This document shows, piece by piece, positions 38,001 through 46,760 of a stretch of DNA of 64,000 bases (its first letter is position 1; the number at the start of each line of letters is the position of its first letter). The translations under genes were made by a program, and so were the position numbers. The stretch is from Paracentrotus lividus. Lineage: Eukaryota; Echinodermata; Echinoidea; Camarodonta; Echinidae. The stretch lies in NCBI GenBank assembly GCA_940671915.1, contig CALNVZ010002100.1, forward strand, positions 6,573,302 to 6,637,301, written 5' to 3'. The notes below the pieces were generated by a model. That model saw nothing but the letters and a program-made list of their open reading frames with translations. It was not told where the DNA came from and searched no databases.

Positions 38001-41000
38001 AGCTACAAATATAATATTGATAATACTTTTGAATGATGTTACACATAATGATTAATCAGATCAACCGCACATTTTTGACGGATGACACTAATGAATATTT
38101 GGGTTTAACATGTATCTTTTGGCAATATAACATTTTAGTGTTTAATGTAAACCATATGATTAATATATTTATCATATTATTTTGGTCTATGACGAATATT
38201 CTGCGAGGTTCGAAAGGTCAGGCTCCTTTTGGCTCTAAGTTATATTACTCGCTACACTCTGTTAACCTTTATAGTGACATTGATGTGTAATAGTTCTCGG
38301 CCTCTAAACAGAAATTACATGATCACTATATCGCTTAACTAATTAGATTAGTCCTTCAAACGGTTAATTTCTTTAATGGAGAATCCATCCAAATATCAAA
38401 CAAAGCAGGTCGATATTTTCAAGAATTCTTTTTTCAACACATATTTTTGTTTACTTATAATTTGTATGAAATATTGTGACAAATTTAGTTTTGTTATTTT
38501 CCTCCCTCTTTTCTTTAGAGGCAATCATTAATGTAAAGGGTCAGGCTTAACTATAACTTCTACTTTCATCTGATTTCATTTACCTGTCAATATAAACATG
38601 ACAATATGAGATTGATTGTATCGTATTTTATGCTTAAATCAAATCAAATCAAATCAAATCAAATATATTCGATTACACTGTAAAAAAAATAAAAAAATCT
38701 CTATTTCTACAGAACTTTGTCAGATTTTCCATATCTTGATATAAAACTAGAGATTTTTTTTTGAAAATTCTCTAGGTAAATATTCATCAAAAATATTTTG
38801 GGTCGAACACATGCGTTCCATTTTTGATACCGTATACAGTATCTGACAGTTTTTTTTCCCATCTCTGTCTCTCATATACTTTTTTGAGGAGGAATTAACA
38901 ACAAAACAGTTTTCCTACATCTTTTTGCTGTAAAGATATACAGATTTGTTTTTTATTATTTACAATGTATGAATGGTTCCCTCTTAGATGAGAATTCTGC
39001 CTTGATGACCATTGTACGTTGTGGTCAAGCACAGCATCTGAAGATGTTGGAAGTACAAGTAATCGACTTTCTTCTTCAAGAGAAATGGCAACGTTATGCA
39101 CGAGTGAGTACAAGATACATTTAATAATAAACATGCGATTAAGTAATTCTTTCAAGAAGAAAGACAAGGAATTATGCTACAGAAGTAGCCTACACTTTAT
39201 CGTTGTATTGAAACATGAAATTTTCTTTAGATGATTTAAACAGGTTTACATCACTGTAACTTATAAACTAAACGTTGTCGAATTGAGAATGTTAATCTGT
39301 TTACATTACTTGATACAGATCTGACTTGATATTTCAAAGCACTGTGCAATATTTAATTACGAGCAACTAAAAACTGTTATCATCAGTGATTGGTGTCATG
39401 AATCACGACAAAACCTTATTTTCTTTAAGAATAATATTAATTGAGTAAATAAACAAGACGCTTGCATATCAATAACAAACATTCTGCCCATAACATTCAT
39501 ATTGCACTCTCCATCTCATCTCCATAGAAACGCCTCCTGATGAAGTTCATCATCACCGCGATTCAATTACTCGCCATGTGTATCGTGGCCTTCGCTCGGA
39601 AGAGGATTACACCAAGTGATGAAGATAGGGCCCGAGAGAAGAAGTTTTTCACCGGCCCACACTTCCATGAGATAACATTGACTCCCATGGTCATTGTAAG
39701 TGAAACGTGAAATCGGATAGTTTGCGTGAAAAATATTGTGTTTTGCGTAATGATTGGGTAATTTTGTTTTTTCATCTCATCAAATGGCTCAATATCGCAA
39801 ATACTACAGAACCAGATTGTGAAGCTAATATTACTGAATACTCAAAATTCCAAGACCTAATAATACAGAATCCACCTTCAGTTTATATGTTATCAGTCTT
39901 TGTTAGTCATTTAACTCTTTACGATTTATATCATTGTGATCATTCTATTTTGCTTCTCTTCAGTTCTCATGACATTTCTAGAAATAACGATTCGTGTTAC
40001 TAATGATCAATTTCGTTTGAGATTGTTTGAAATATTCTGAATATATAGACTATTTGACTGTTGACTATACGGTTGACTATATTTTCATTATATATTTTGA
40101 AGAAAATAATACCCTCGTATATTTTGTTTGACTACCTATAGGCCAGGTACATAGCTGAGGCTGTTGTTATCTTCATCTGTATATTGAGAATGGGAGAGTC
40201 AGCGATGGAGATTAATTCAAGACGGTCATTCAGGGGCTATGCGAAGACATTGGTAAGACATTGTAAGGCATTTGTAAACCCAAATTTATTGTAATAATTC
40301 AGACATCATTCTTTACAACTTTTTAAATTAAAAACTGATTTATTACTAATGTCCCAAAAAATTTACCATTAAATATAATTAATTTATAATCATTCTTGCT
40401 TTTCCATAATCGTATTTTCTTAAAATTATTTTGATTTTCTGTATTTTCAATTATAGATTGAGCTTCCGGAGAAAGGCTTCATGATCATAGCAACCATCAT
40501 GTTCCTCCTCTGCATACCATTAAGATTCCTTGGATACAAGTGGGAGGAAGATGCTCTTATTGTTATTGGAAGCCCTTTGTCATGGATGTATCTCCTCTAT
40601 TTCTACAGGTAAATTTACTTATGGTCATCTTATGATTATCGTGATATTTTCCGGCCTAAGGGGTATTACAAATATTCTTGAGTTTTTATAATGATCACAG
40701 CGAAAATCTAACAGAATCCAAGATAGCAATGGCATCCAACATGATGTTGCACGTGTGTGTGTGGGTCGGTAGGAATCTTGGGCATACGGTAACTATATGT
40801 TAAACCCACGAGGCGCATGCTCAATCTATAAGTTTAAATGGTTATCGAATGCCCACAATTCCTATCGACCCACTAAAACCATGTGCATTTTCTGTTTTAT
40901 AGAATGGCGAAAAATCAAAAATTTTCAAATTAACGCTTATCACGATATTATACCAATGATGTTGTAAGCACTGTTTTCAAACTTGAGATATGTGTCGTAT

Positions 41001-44000
41001 ACAGACTCCTAACGAACACAAATTGGATGAAACTGAAGGATTGATGCAACAGCAGGAGGAAAAGAAGGTTATTAATTAGCTTCATTTATTGTGATGAGCA
41101 ACATCTTTTTGCATTTTAATTTAAGGGCCCATCAAAGTCTTGGTCCACTGGTTGTCATGTTTGGACGCATGTGTATCGGTGATATCGCCAAGTTCTCCAT
41201 TCTCTACTCAACTTTCGTGTTAATGTTTGCAGCTGGTGAGTATTGGAAAATTCAAGAATAATAGTTTTTTTTCTGTCAAAGACAAGAGAATACATAATTT
41301 TTAAAAATGCACCGTTCATTCATTTTAAAGACACAAATCCATAAAGTCTCAACAGAAATGACAGATATAAAGGACGTATTTTAAAAGATCGCTCTGTTGA
41401 AATGATAAATAAGGGTTGTGAAATAAAAACTAAAAAATGGTTCCTATAGAGTTTTCTTTCTCAACTCGCAATTGATATTGCTTTGCTATCTATGTGACCC
41501 ATATTCAAACTATTCAGCTAAAGTCGAGATTTTGTCTAAGTCAAATATAACATCGGTAAAACCTACACACCAACATCGACACCAACTTAATATTTCCTTT
41601 CCCAGTATTCAACATTGCCGTGGACAGTGATAGTGAATTCAGAGACTTCGAGGATTGGTTTGAGTCTATAGCCACAACGTTTTGTATGACCTTTGGTAGA
41701 TACGGAGTAAGTATCAATGTGATAGTCTTGAAATTGAACTGTGTTGAAGAGTATGGTTCATACTGAGTAATCATGTCATATATCTGCATAAAACATTCAG
41801 CCCTTCAACTGAGAAGGGTGTGTTAGTGTAAAATATATATAACCCATTTGTAAACCATCTTCTGTCCAATTTCTCCACTGCATTATACGTACATGTACTT
41901 GAACTTGACGAATATATCACACCAAATCAACAATCAATTTTCAGCTTTATCTTTTCAAGTTGACTAAAGTCATGAAAGTGTTTCTGTACCTGAACTTTTG
42001 ATTGTTTCTTCTAACGTTCTCAGGTAGTCACCACCAAGGACCACGCCAAACATCCTGGGATAGCTAGTATTCTAATGGTTCTGTTTGCTATCCTCGTACC
42101 AATCCTTCTGCTTAACATGTTGATAGCTATGATGGCTAAGACTTACTCAGAGATCATGGCTAGAGCCGTTATGGAGTGGAAAAGACAAGTGAGTTTACCT
42201 TTAGCCGCACATGGAAAGTGTCACGGTATACCAAGTATTCTGTCTTGAGATGATTAGTGGTCCTGAAAAAAACCTACTGAGGCTCTCGGTTCTTAACGTT
42301 TTCAGTAGAACTTGACGTACCTTTAACCTTCCATGAAACATTCAAAGAATATTGGAGTTCATCTTATTCTCATCTTTTTAAAGTTTGTTTTTGTTTTGTT
42401 TTGTTTTGTTGGTTTAATATGAAAATCCCAGCCCTTATCGTTTTCAGGTTGATTGTAATGCCATTTTCTAATTCTCTGCAATGGGCCATGATTGTGTTGG
42501 ACGAATAGATTTGTAAAATATAGAAATTCCAGCCCTGATCGTTTACAGGGTGTTTTTAATACCCATTTCATCATTCTATGCAGTGGGCCATGATCGTACT
42601 ACAGGCGGAGCGTACGGTACACCCGAAGCAGCTGGCTCTCTATCAGAAAGCATATTCGGCCTCTATAACCTTCGATCATCCACAGGCCATCTCTACAGAG
42701 ACCAAGCAAACTAACTTCTCGAAGAGCCTGGCACCACCTACACTCCTAACCGTTAATAGTGATATGCCAGGACCAATAGATATACGAGAAAGGCGTCGAT
42801 CATGGGTGACACTTGCAAGAGAACAACAGCAGTGAGTTCATTTTCCTTTGTTTTTAATTTTACAAATATTTACCAATATATTTATGTCCTGTTTGGTAAA
42901 TATTAACGGTTAACTTTTAAACCCTCACACCAAACATTGGCCGGTATTCTCTGAGTCACTTTGGAATAACAGCTATTAAGTATAACAGAGTTTAAGAAAT
43001 TTCGTGTCACAGGGAATATTTTTACAGACTTTCGGTTCCTTGGCTTCAGCTTGGTTATGAATGATCTCTTACAAAATTCTCATCCAACAAACATAAATTT
43101 GAACAAAAGGGGAAACTGACCAGAAATATTTAAAGTGAAACAAGTGTTCTGGTCATTAGATTGAAATGTGAAAGACACTGTCTAAAAGTGATTTTGAGAG
43201 GTCAATAACAGTTCATCTAAGCATTATTTTGTGCTGTGAGGTTTTTGAATGGCCAAATGATAAGAAATGGACCCGATTCAGCTTTGAGTCACATGCACTT
43301 ACACAGAAATGCATGTATTGGGCAACACAAAATGTTCGGGACCCAAACATGTTTGCTGTGTGGTATATATTGGATCAAATTATGACTGCTAGGGCATTTG
43401 AAGAGCAATCTTTTCTTGTGGAGCTTTTTATTGTGATATTCTTCCCAAATATCATGAAAATAACAGGAAAGCTCACATTAATATTCTTCATCCTTCCCAC
43501 ACCTTCTAACTACACTACATTCCCTTTAATATGAAATCTGGTTCTAGGACAACTACCCCTTGCTAAAAATCTACCTCCTTAGGTTGGTTGGTGGTTGAGA
43601 TTTAGATGGCGCTCTTCAATCTGTTCTGGAGCCGACGATCGATCCCAAATATTATTTTTCGCACCTAAGTCTACGCATAACTCTAACTATGGGGGTAACT
43701 GTCCACGGGGTAGTTGTCCTGATACGATGAAAAAGATGTACGTCTAAAGAAAAAAAAAATGTATTTGTACATGGTAGATCAGGGAGCTTTATCACCCCCT
43801 TGTTTAAGATTGCCTTCTAGCTAGTGACGCCATTTTGTTTTTAATGTCATCACTTCTTTTAGGATCGAGATGGAGGAAGATCAGTCGCTGTTACGACGCG
43901 GACAAGATGAATTATCGATGTCGCTACGAGGTCAGACATCAGGCAAGGGAGTGAGCTGTAGAGCTATTCTCATTCAGAAGCTCGTCACTCACAAACCAGA

Positions 44001-44010
44001 GGCTGCTTAG
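17620..44010 (+). CDS. TRPV cation channel, Inactive/OSM-9-Nanchung type (15 exons)
   Basis: Exons: 17620-17906, 20828-20882, 33287-33539, 34157-34288, 35425-35657, 36215-36440, 38988-39103, 39528-39695, 40142-40252, 40457-40608, 41126-41235, 41606-41706, 42024-42188, 42584-42831, 43863-44010. All phases fit: 2505 nt, 834 residues plus stop, close to Nanchung in length. Residues 158-372 hold five ankyrin-type repeats (GETILHLC at 158, GESCLHIA at 199, GEFPLAFA at 260, YGNTVLHM at 306, NGLTPLEL at 342). S1 is ~437-457, S2 ~483-506, S3 ~533-552, S4 ~560-578, S5 ~594-616, pore helix ~631-644, filter G645-R-Y-G648 and S6 ~661-685, with the [10 protein letters not shown] signature and the Trp of the TRP-helix region. 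Such channels are mechano- and chemosensory cation channels in cilia and neurons. The family is certain; placement nearer Inactive/OSM-9 than Nanchung/OCR is tentative. Arg646 in the filter is odd. Confidence 0.9.
18162..19977. mobile_element. 1.8-kb element with GGGTACATGCAGG ends, carrying a nested insertion
   Basis: The left end GGGTACATGCAGGTAATATG and right end GCATGTACCC (preceded by GGCCCATATTACCT) are inverted over 24 nt with one gap. The same core also forms a 15+15-nt palindrome at 18348-18379 and a further copy at 18718-18733. The 847-bp fold-back sits inside. Confidence 0.6.
18828..19674. mobile_element. 847-bp fold-back element, copy 1
   Basis: Tips read CCGAGTGAGTAAAAAAAAA, with TA outside at 18826-18827 and 19675-19676. 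The arms of about 400 bp are complementary almost to the centre. A second copy is at 32082-32924. Open frames inside are fortuitous. Confidence 0.88.
20646..20695. repeat. Poly(T) run, 50 nt
   Basis: Uninterrupted T-run 130 bases before the exon 2 acceptor; it may be the tail of a minus-strand retroposon. Confidence 0.9.
20828..20882 (+). CDS. TRPV exon 2, 55-nt linker exon
   Basis: The acceptor follows ccttgcctgggtgttacag and the donor is GCA|gtaagt. It enters in phase 2 and leaves in phase 0, exactly what is needed to join exon 1 to exon 3. It encodes [18 protein letters not shown]. Support is from splice sites and phase only. Confidence 0.6.
22426..22712 (+). repeat. (CTT)n-rich microsatellite
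   Basis: Interrupted TTC/CTT runs with two copies of an internal motif containing CATATTCTTCTTCATATTC. The long Ser/Leu/Phe open frames here are translations of this repeat. Confidence 0.9.
23462..23960. mobile_element. Imperfect fold-back element, ~500 bp
   Basis: The left arm (about 23462-23575, with GAGATATGAATTTTTAGA and GGAGATCCTCCAATTGGCAA) reappears complemented at about 23838-23960. The arms are clearly diverged. The element is inserted in the second tandem unit. Confidence 0.55.
24032..24500 (+). repeat. (CT)n and (CACT)n runs
   Basis: CT runs lie at 24032-24066 and 24420-24470, then CACT units at 24471-24496. Confidence 0.9.
24206..24262 (+). mobile_element. ~45-bp insertion flanked by ACATCTCCGTTA direct repeats
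   Basis: In the third tandem unit the sequence ACATCTCCGTTA is repeated on both sides of a CCTACCTACC...AAAGAAAG insert that units 1 and 2 lack. The sister units act as empty sites. Origin unknown. Confidence 0.55.
25251..26440. mobile_element. 1.19-kb TIR element with internal GGGGTTAGTTGG repeats
   Basis: The left end TAGGGGAGAGTGGGGTTAGT and complemented right end TAGGGGAGAGCGGGGTTATA are inverted. GGGTTAGTTGG recurs at 25262, 25622, 25849 and 26236, with a complementary form near 26205-26232. No long ORF. Confidence 0.75.
27683..28956. mobile_element. 1.27-kb palindromic element
   Basis: Tips read CCGTGTGTCCAAAAAAAACG and, complemented, CCGTGTGTCTCAAAAAAAAC. The complementarity runs through ACACTTTTG, a TATGGAAAGCTAAAGGACCA block and TACCTTGAATACC almost to the centre near 28350, so the arms are about 640 bp. 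TA lies right of the right end; the left flank is degenerate. (CA)n 28191-28220 is in the left arm. Confidence 0.85.
28191..28220. repeat. (CA)n microsatellite
   Basis: CA dinucleotide run within the left arm of the palindromic element. The right arm has TG-rich sequence at the mirrored position. Confidence 0.9.
30296..30420 (-). mobile_element. Possible retroposon 3' tail
   Basis: On the minus strand a CCCTGGGTAAATAAAACAAAT end followed by TAAA units resembles 3' ends of CR1/L2-type LINEs or SINEs. Only the end is visible; no reverse transcriptase. Confidence 0.35.
31961..32000. repeat. (CT)n microsatellite
   Basis: About 20 CT units, followed by further pyrimidine-rich DNA up to the fold-back at 32082. 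Confidence 0.9.
32082..32924. mobile_element. 843-bp fold-back element, copy 2
   Basis: The same element as at 18828-19674: tips CCGAGTGAGTAAAAAAAAAC, TA outside at 32080-32081 and 32925-32926, arms nearly complementary. The right end lies 360 bases upstream of TRPV exon 3. Confidence 0.9.
33287..33539 (+). CDS. TRPV exon 3, first ankyrin repeat
   Basis: The acceptor is cacaataaag and the donor TATTATG|gtgatt, phase 0 to 1. It encodes residues 115-199, including [20 protein letters not shown], a block typical of invertebrate TRPV, then [21 protein letters not shown] content is much higher than in flanking DNA. Confidence 0.92.
34157..34288 (+). CDS. TRPV exon 4, second ankyrin repeat
   Basis: Acceptor tgattttag, donor GATG|gtatga, phase 1 to 1. 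It encodes [20 protein letters not shown] and the RATGRFFRP turn seen in TRPV ankyrin domains. Confidence 0.92.
34930..35415. repeat. Degenerate ~20-bp minisatellite, strand-switched at its centre
   Basis: The left part repeats TTGGTCTAAT-like units (about 34975-35190). From about 35210 the complementary form appears (ATTAGACGAAATGG, AGACCAAATGGC). The array ends within ten bases of the exon 5 acceptor. A small related patch lies at 44668-44815. Confidence 0.75.
35425..35657 (+). CDS. TRPV exon 5, third and fourth ankyrin repeats
   Basis: Acceptor cacccgtatag, donor AAG|gtatag, phase 1 to 0. It contains [20 protein letters not shown], an insert of about 20 residues ([18 protein letters not shown]), then [17 protein letters not shown]. 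Confidence 0.92.
36215..36440 (+). CDS. TRPV exon 6, fifth ankyrin repeat
   Basis: Acceptor tctcttgccag, donor CTCA|gtgagt, phase 0 to 1. It encodes [19 protein letters not shown] and the conserved [19 protein letters not shown] stretch after the ankyrin domain. Confidence 0.92.
36870..37294. mobile_element. 425-bp MITE with G-run/C-run ends and 9-bp target duplication
   Basis: The left end is CCGGGGGGG...GTCAC and the right end GTGACCCCC...CCGGG. CTTAAGTGC occurs directly outside both ends (36861-36869 and 37295-37303). Inside are two tandem copies of an AACGTCTCATTGCATG-AGTC block (about 36927-37050). A 9-bp duplication is usual for Mutator-like elements; the assignment is inference. Confidence 0.75.
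37304..38987 (+). other. Rest of TRPV intron 6
   Basis: AT-rich, with an AAATC pentanucleotide run at 38637-38665. No gene or element recognised. Confidence 0.7.
38988..39103 (+). CDS. TRPV exon 7, pre-S1 linker
   Basis: Acceptor ttccctcttag, donor CGA|gtgagt, phase 1 to 0. It encodes [20 protein letters not shown] through [11 protein letters not shown], the linker between the ankyrin repeats and S1. Confidence 0.9.
39528..39695 (+). CDS. TRPV exon 8, S1
   Basis: Acceptor tctccatag, donor ATT|gtaagt, phase 0 to 0. The hydrophobic segment [20 protein letters not shown] is S1. A charged extracellular loop follows, with [17 protein letters not shown]. Confidence 0.9.
40142..40252 (+). CDS. TRPV exon 9, S2
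   Basis: Acceptor actacctatag, donor TTG|gtaaga, phase 0 to 0, 37 codons. It encodes [20 protein letters not shown] (S2) and a basic S2-S3 loop. Confidence 0.88.
40457..40608 (+). CDS. TRPV exon 10, S3 and S4
   Basis: Acceptor caattatag, donor TACAG|gtaaat, phase 0 to 2. It contains [19 protein letters not shown] (S3) and [19 protein letters not shown] (S4), which lacks the regular basic residues of voltage sensors, as usual in TRPV. Confidence 0.9.
41126..41235 (+). CDS. TRPV exon 11, S4-S5 linker and S5
   Basis: Acceptor tttaatttaag, donor GCTG|gtgagt, phase 2 to 1. It encodes [20 protein letters not shown], the TRPV S4-S5 linker and start of S5. Confidence 0.92.
41606..41706 (+). CDS. 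TRPV exon 12, pore helix and filter
   Basis: Acceptor tttcccag, donor GGA|gtaagt, phase 1 to 0. It encodes the acidic turret [13 protein letters not shown], the pore helix [11 protein letters not shown] and the filter GRYG. Compared with the vertebrate TRPV1-4 filter (TIGMGD), Met is replaced by Arg and Asp by Gly. The Arg codon is AGA at positions 41698-41700. Confidence 0.9.
42024..42188 (+). CDS. TRPV exon 13, S6 and TRP helix start
   Basis: Acceptor gttctcag, donor CAA|gtgagt, phase 0 to 0. It encodes [20 protein letters not shown], then [17 protein letters not shown] (S6) and the start of the cytosolic helix. Confidence 0.95.
42584..42831 (+). CDS. TRPV exon 14, C-terminal cytosolic part
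   Basis: Acceptor tctatgcag, donor CAGCA|gtgagt, phase 0 to 2. It starts [16 protein letters not shown], just after S6. If the donor is not used a TGA follows at 42833-42835, so intron retention would end the protein there. Confidence 0.88.
43543..43725. mobile_element. Short TIR element (MITE), same family as 4.1 kb
   Basis: Left end TTCTAGGACAACTACCCC, right end GGGGTAGTTGTCCTGAT; a GGGGGTAACTGTCC block precedes the right end as in the 4087-4216 copy. It sits in TRPV intron 14. Confidence 0.7.
43863..44010 (+). CDS. TRPV exon 15, C-terminus and stop
   Basis: Acceptor cttcttttag; phase 2 entry completes a Gln codon. It encodes [20 protein letters not shown] and ends [10 protein letters not shown] with TAG at 44008-44010. 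Confidence 0.85.
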
Positions 44011-44085
44011 TAGTGTATTCATCAATTAAATTTGGATTTTAGTCAATGGTTTATGACAGCATGCAGGAGAACATGAAATAGAACG

Positions 44086-44125
44086 TTTTGCATTTTTTTT
44101 ACAATTAATGTAAAAAAATGCAAAA
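44086..44125 (+). terminator. Hairpin in TRPV 3' flank
   Basis: TTTTGCA plus a T-run plus ACA (44086-44103) pairs with TGT plus an A-run plus TGCAAAA (44109-44125) around a 5-nt loop, 76 bases after the stop. It may be a 3' UTR structure. No canonical AATAAA is close. Confidence 0.45.
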
Positions 44126-44948
44126 TGCAAAACATTAATTTAATGCTTATTGCTCTAATCGAGAGACGTACATGCCTATTTAAATCTATTATTACTCAGA
44201 CCATAATCATAGGAACCTCATCACTCGGGGATTTCCAAAGTAGGCCTAGCACAAAATTAGCAAAGTTGTATGAATCTATGTAACAATTTCACAGAGTTGC
44301 AGAAAGTTGCACAAAATTTGTACTCGACTTTCCGTAACTGTGCCAAACTTTTCGTAAATTCTCCAATATCGCATAATCTAGCACAACATTCCTAAACTTT
44401 TTGCTTCTTTTTGCAACTTAAGGCATTTTTTGACAGTTGGAAAAAGAAAGGGGGAAAAAAAAACGGGAAAAAAAGATTTTTGAGGTTTTTTGTAACATTG
44501 AAAATCTCCCCGAGTGGCATGAGGCACAATCACTACCATTATTACCATTACATTCACTGCCACCGACAGACAATTATTTAATAGTGGTATGGACTTTTAT
44601 TTGAAGATTTTTTTTTTTCTTAATAATAAGATGTGGTAATAGGAATACATTGTAGACATATATTTTGTTATTAGACCAAATGGCCTAAATCTAAATTTTC
44701 GTAAATTTTCGCTTTTTGCAACTGAAGTATTTTCATTAATCAGGTTAAATGGCATATGGTAGAAGAAATAAATTGTAGACGAAGTGGTTATTGGACTAAA
44801 GGGTCGTAGATAAGAGAACATGACCTAGATAAGGATATAATTAGTATCTATTTATCAATTTTACGACTTTTACTTGTTTCAGTTTTTAAGTACAATCATG
44901 TCGGATCCGTTTTCTTAATTCTGCCAAACTACTTTTTAGTAGTATATA

Positions 44949-45947
44949 CACTGTTCGTCATAAAGGTGGAATATTTTTTTTCTGGCTCAAGCGATATTAT
45001 GTTATTCCGTTATTAATTTCTTGAATGTGTTTGTCACCGCTTTCAGTTTCTGGGATCCTGGGTGTATCTTGGACGTTCCCTCAACCCTTCCCGGGGATTT
45101 TTCTTCAAAAAAGATTGTCACCCCCAGAAGATGGCCATTTTCGTCATTTTTTCTTATTTTTGGGGCCCTTTTTTGTTCTCGCGACCCACCAAGGCCCCCT
45201 CAGTCCTACCCCAAGAAAACACGTCTGAGGTGGAGATTTGTTATTGTTCTTTAAATTAAATCTAGATTTATGGTTACAGGCTCGACTCTTTTGTCTATGG
45301 GAGGGGTCAAAATTTATTTTGATTGGGGTTCAACATTCATTTTATTCATTTGTACACCATGGAAATTTCTGTCTTCCCCAAATTGTATTGTAAAATTTCA
45401 ACCAAACATAAATCAAAATAAAATATTATCAATAATGACTATTTACAGCCTTATCATCAAGGCTAAACAAAATTTAAGGGGAAAATGATGACATTTAATG
45501 GTTAAAGGTGGTTTTCATTTCTTTTGTTTTCAGCATAAAGATGGAATAAAATATTCCGAATTTTCACAAATCTCGTTTTTTTTACTTCAACCCCTCCCCT
45601 AGACAAGAGACCTAAGCCTGTCCCCAGAAATATAGATTTAACTTAAAGAACAATATAAAACAGTCCACCTTAGTCGCGTTTCCTGGGGGTAGGACTGAGG
45701 GGGGCTTGATCGGCCGGGAGAACAAAAAGGGGCCCCAAAATGAGAAAACATGATAAAAATGGGCATCACGGGGGTTGAAAAAAAATTTTTGGAAAAAGGT
45801 CCACGTGAAGGGTTGGGAGAATGTCCAAGATATAGCCAGGGTCCCAAAAAGTAAAAGCAAGGACAAACATATTCAAGAAATTAAAGTCAGAGCAAAATCA
45901 TGTCGCTATAGCGGCAAAAAAATATTCCACCTTTATGACGGACAGTG
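44949..45947 (-). mobile_element. 999-bp fold-back element (CACTGT family), copy 1
   Basis: Left tip CACTGTTCGTCATAAAGGTG, right tip complementary (CACTGTCCGTCATAAAGG); TA lies outside both ends. The arms of about 480 bp mirror each other (GGGGCCC, CCTGGG, TTTAAATTAAA blocks). It matches 55509-56496 and 58745-59742 in the opposite orientation with few differences. Confidence 0.9.
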
Positions 45948-45949
45948 TA

Positions 45950-45956
45950 TTATATA

Positions 45957-45990
<34 letters not shown>
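45950..45990. repeat. (TA)n microsatellite
   Basis: A TA run starts at the right end of the fold-back, possibly grown from its TA target. Confidence 0.9.
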
Positions 45991-45995
<5 letters not shown>

Positions 45996-46289
45996 TATTT
46001 TGCTTCACAAAGTCATGTACGTTGAATCCAATTTAAAATTGTTAACATTTTGGCGGCGACGTTCAGTATCAATAAAACCTGCTGCATGTTAAACCCGAAT
46101 GGAATAAGTCAAACACAAATAAGATTATCATATGATCATGAAACTGATGGAGATTTCTACTTTATTAACTTTATTTATTCCACAATCAAACTATTATTGC
46201 ATAAACTGTGTATAAAAGACATACGTCTATAGTACTTGCATAATAGGCTAATATACCGGTACAGAGAAATAACTGAGTTTAGAAAAGTG

Positions 46290-46760
46290 AGGCCGTGTAT
46301 GAAAATATATCAAAACTAAGTGTAAAAGTAAAAAACTATATGTATAATTGACCACAATCCCTAGGATAAAGTAAATAGTTATTAAAAAAAATAATAATTG
46401 CAGCTACCACATATCATCAACGTTTACTTAACAAAAATTCACATCACATTTTAAATATCGAATATGTCATTTTATATACAAGATATATAATAATAATACT
46501 AATAAATACATAGGAGCAATAATTGGACGAATAAAGAGTTTATTAAAGGCCGTGTATTTAAACTAAGTGCAAAAGTAAAAAACTATATGTATAATCGACG
46601 ACAATCCCTATGATAAAGTAGATAGTTATTAAGAAAATAATAATTGCAGCTATGAGCGATAGGCTACCACATTTCATCAACGTTTACTTAACAACAATTC
46701 CCATCACATTTTGAATATCAAATGTGTCATTTTATACGCAATATATATAATAATAATCAT
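46290..46760 (+). repeat. ~257-bp tandem repeat
   Basis: GGCCGTGTAT...AAAAACTATATGTATAAT starts near 46290 and again near 46547. The second unit resumes at about 47083 after the GC-rich insertion, as shown by ATAATACTAATAAA...TTGGACGAATAAAG in unit 1 (46493-46543) and its counterpart at 47086-47130. Confidence 0.75.

Noticed and set aside
45021..45254. Overlapping open frames at 45.0 kb and their relatives at 55.5-59.7 kb
   Set aside because: They occur in all three frames of a palindromic non-autonomous element, with no transposase or other domain.
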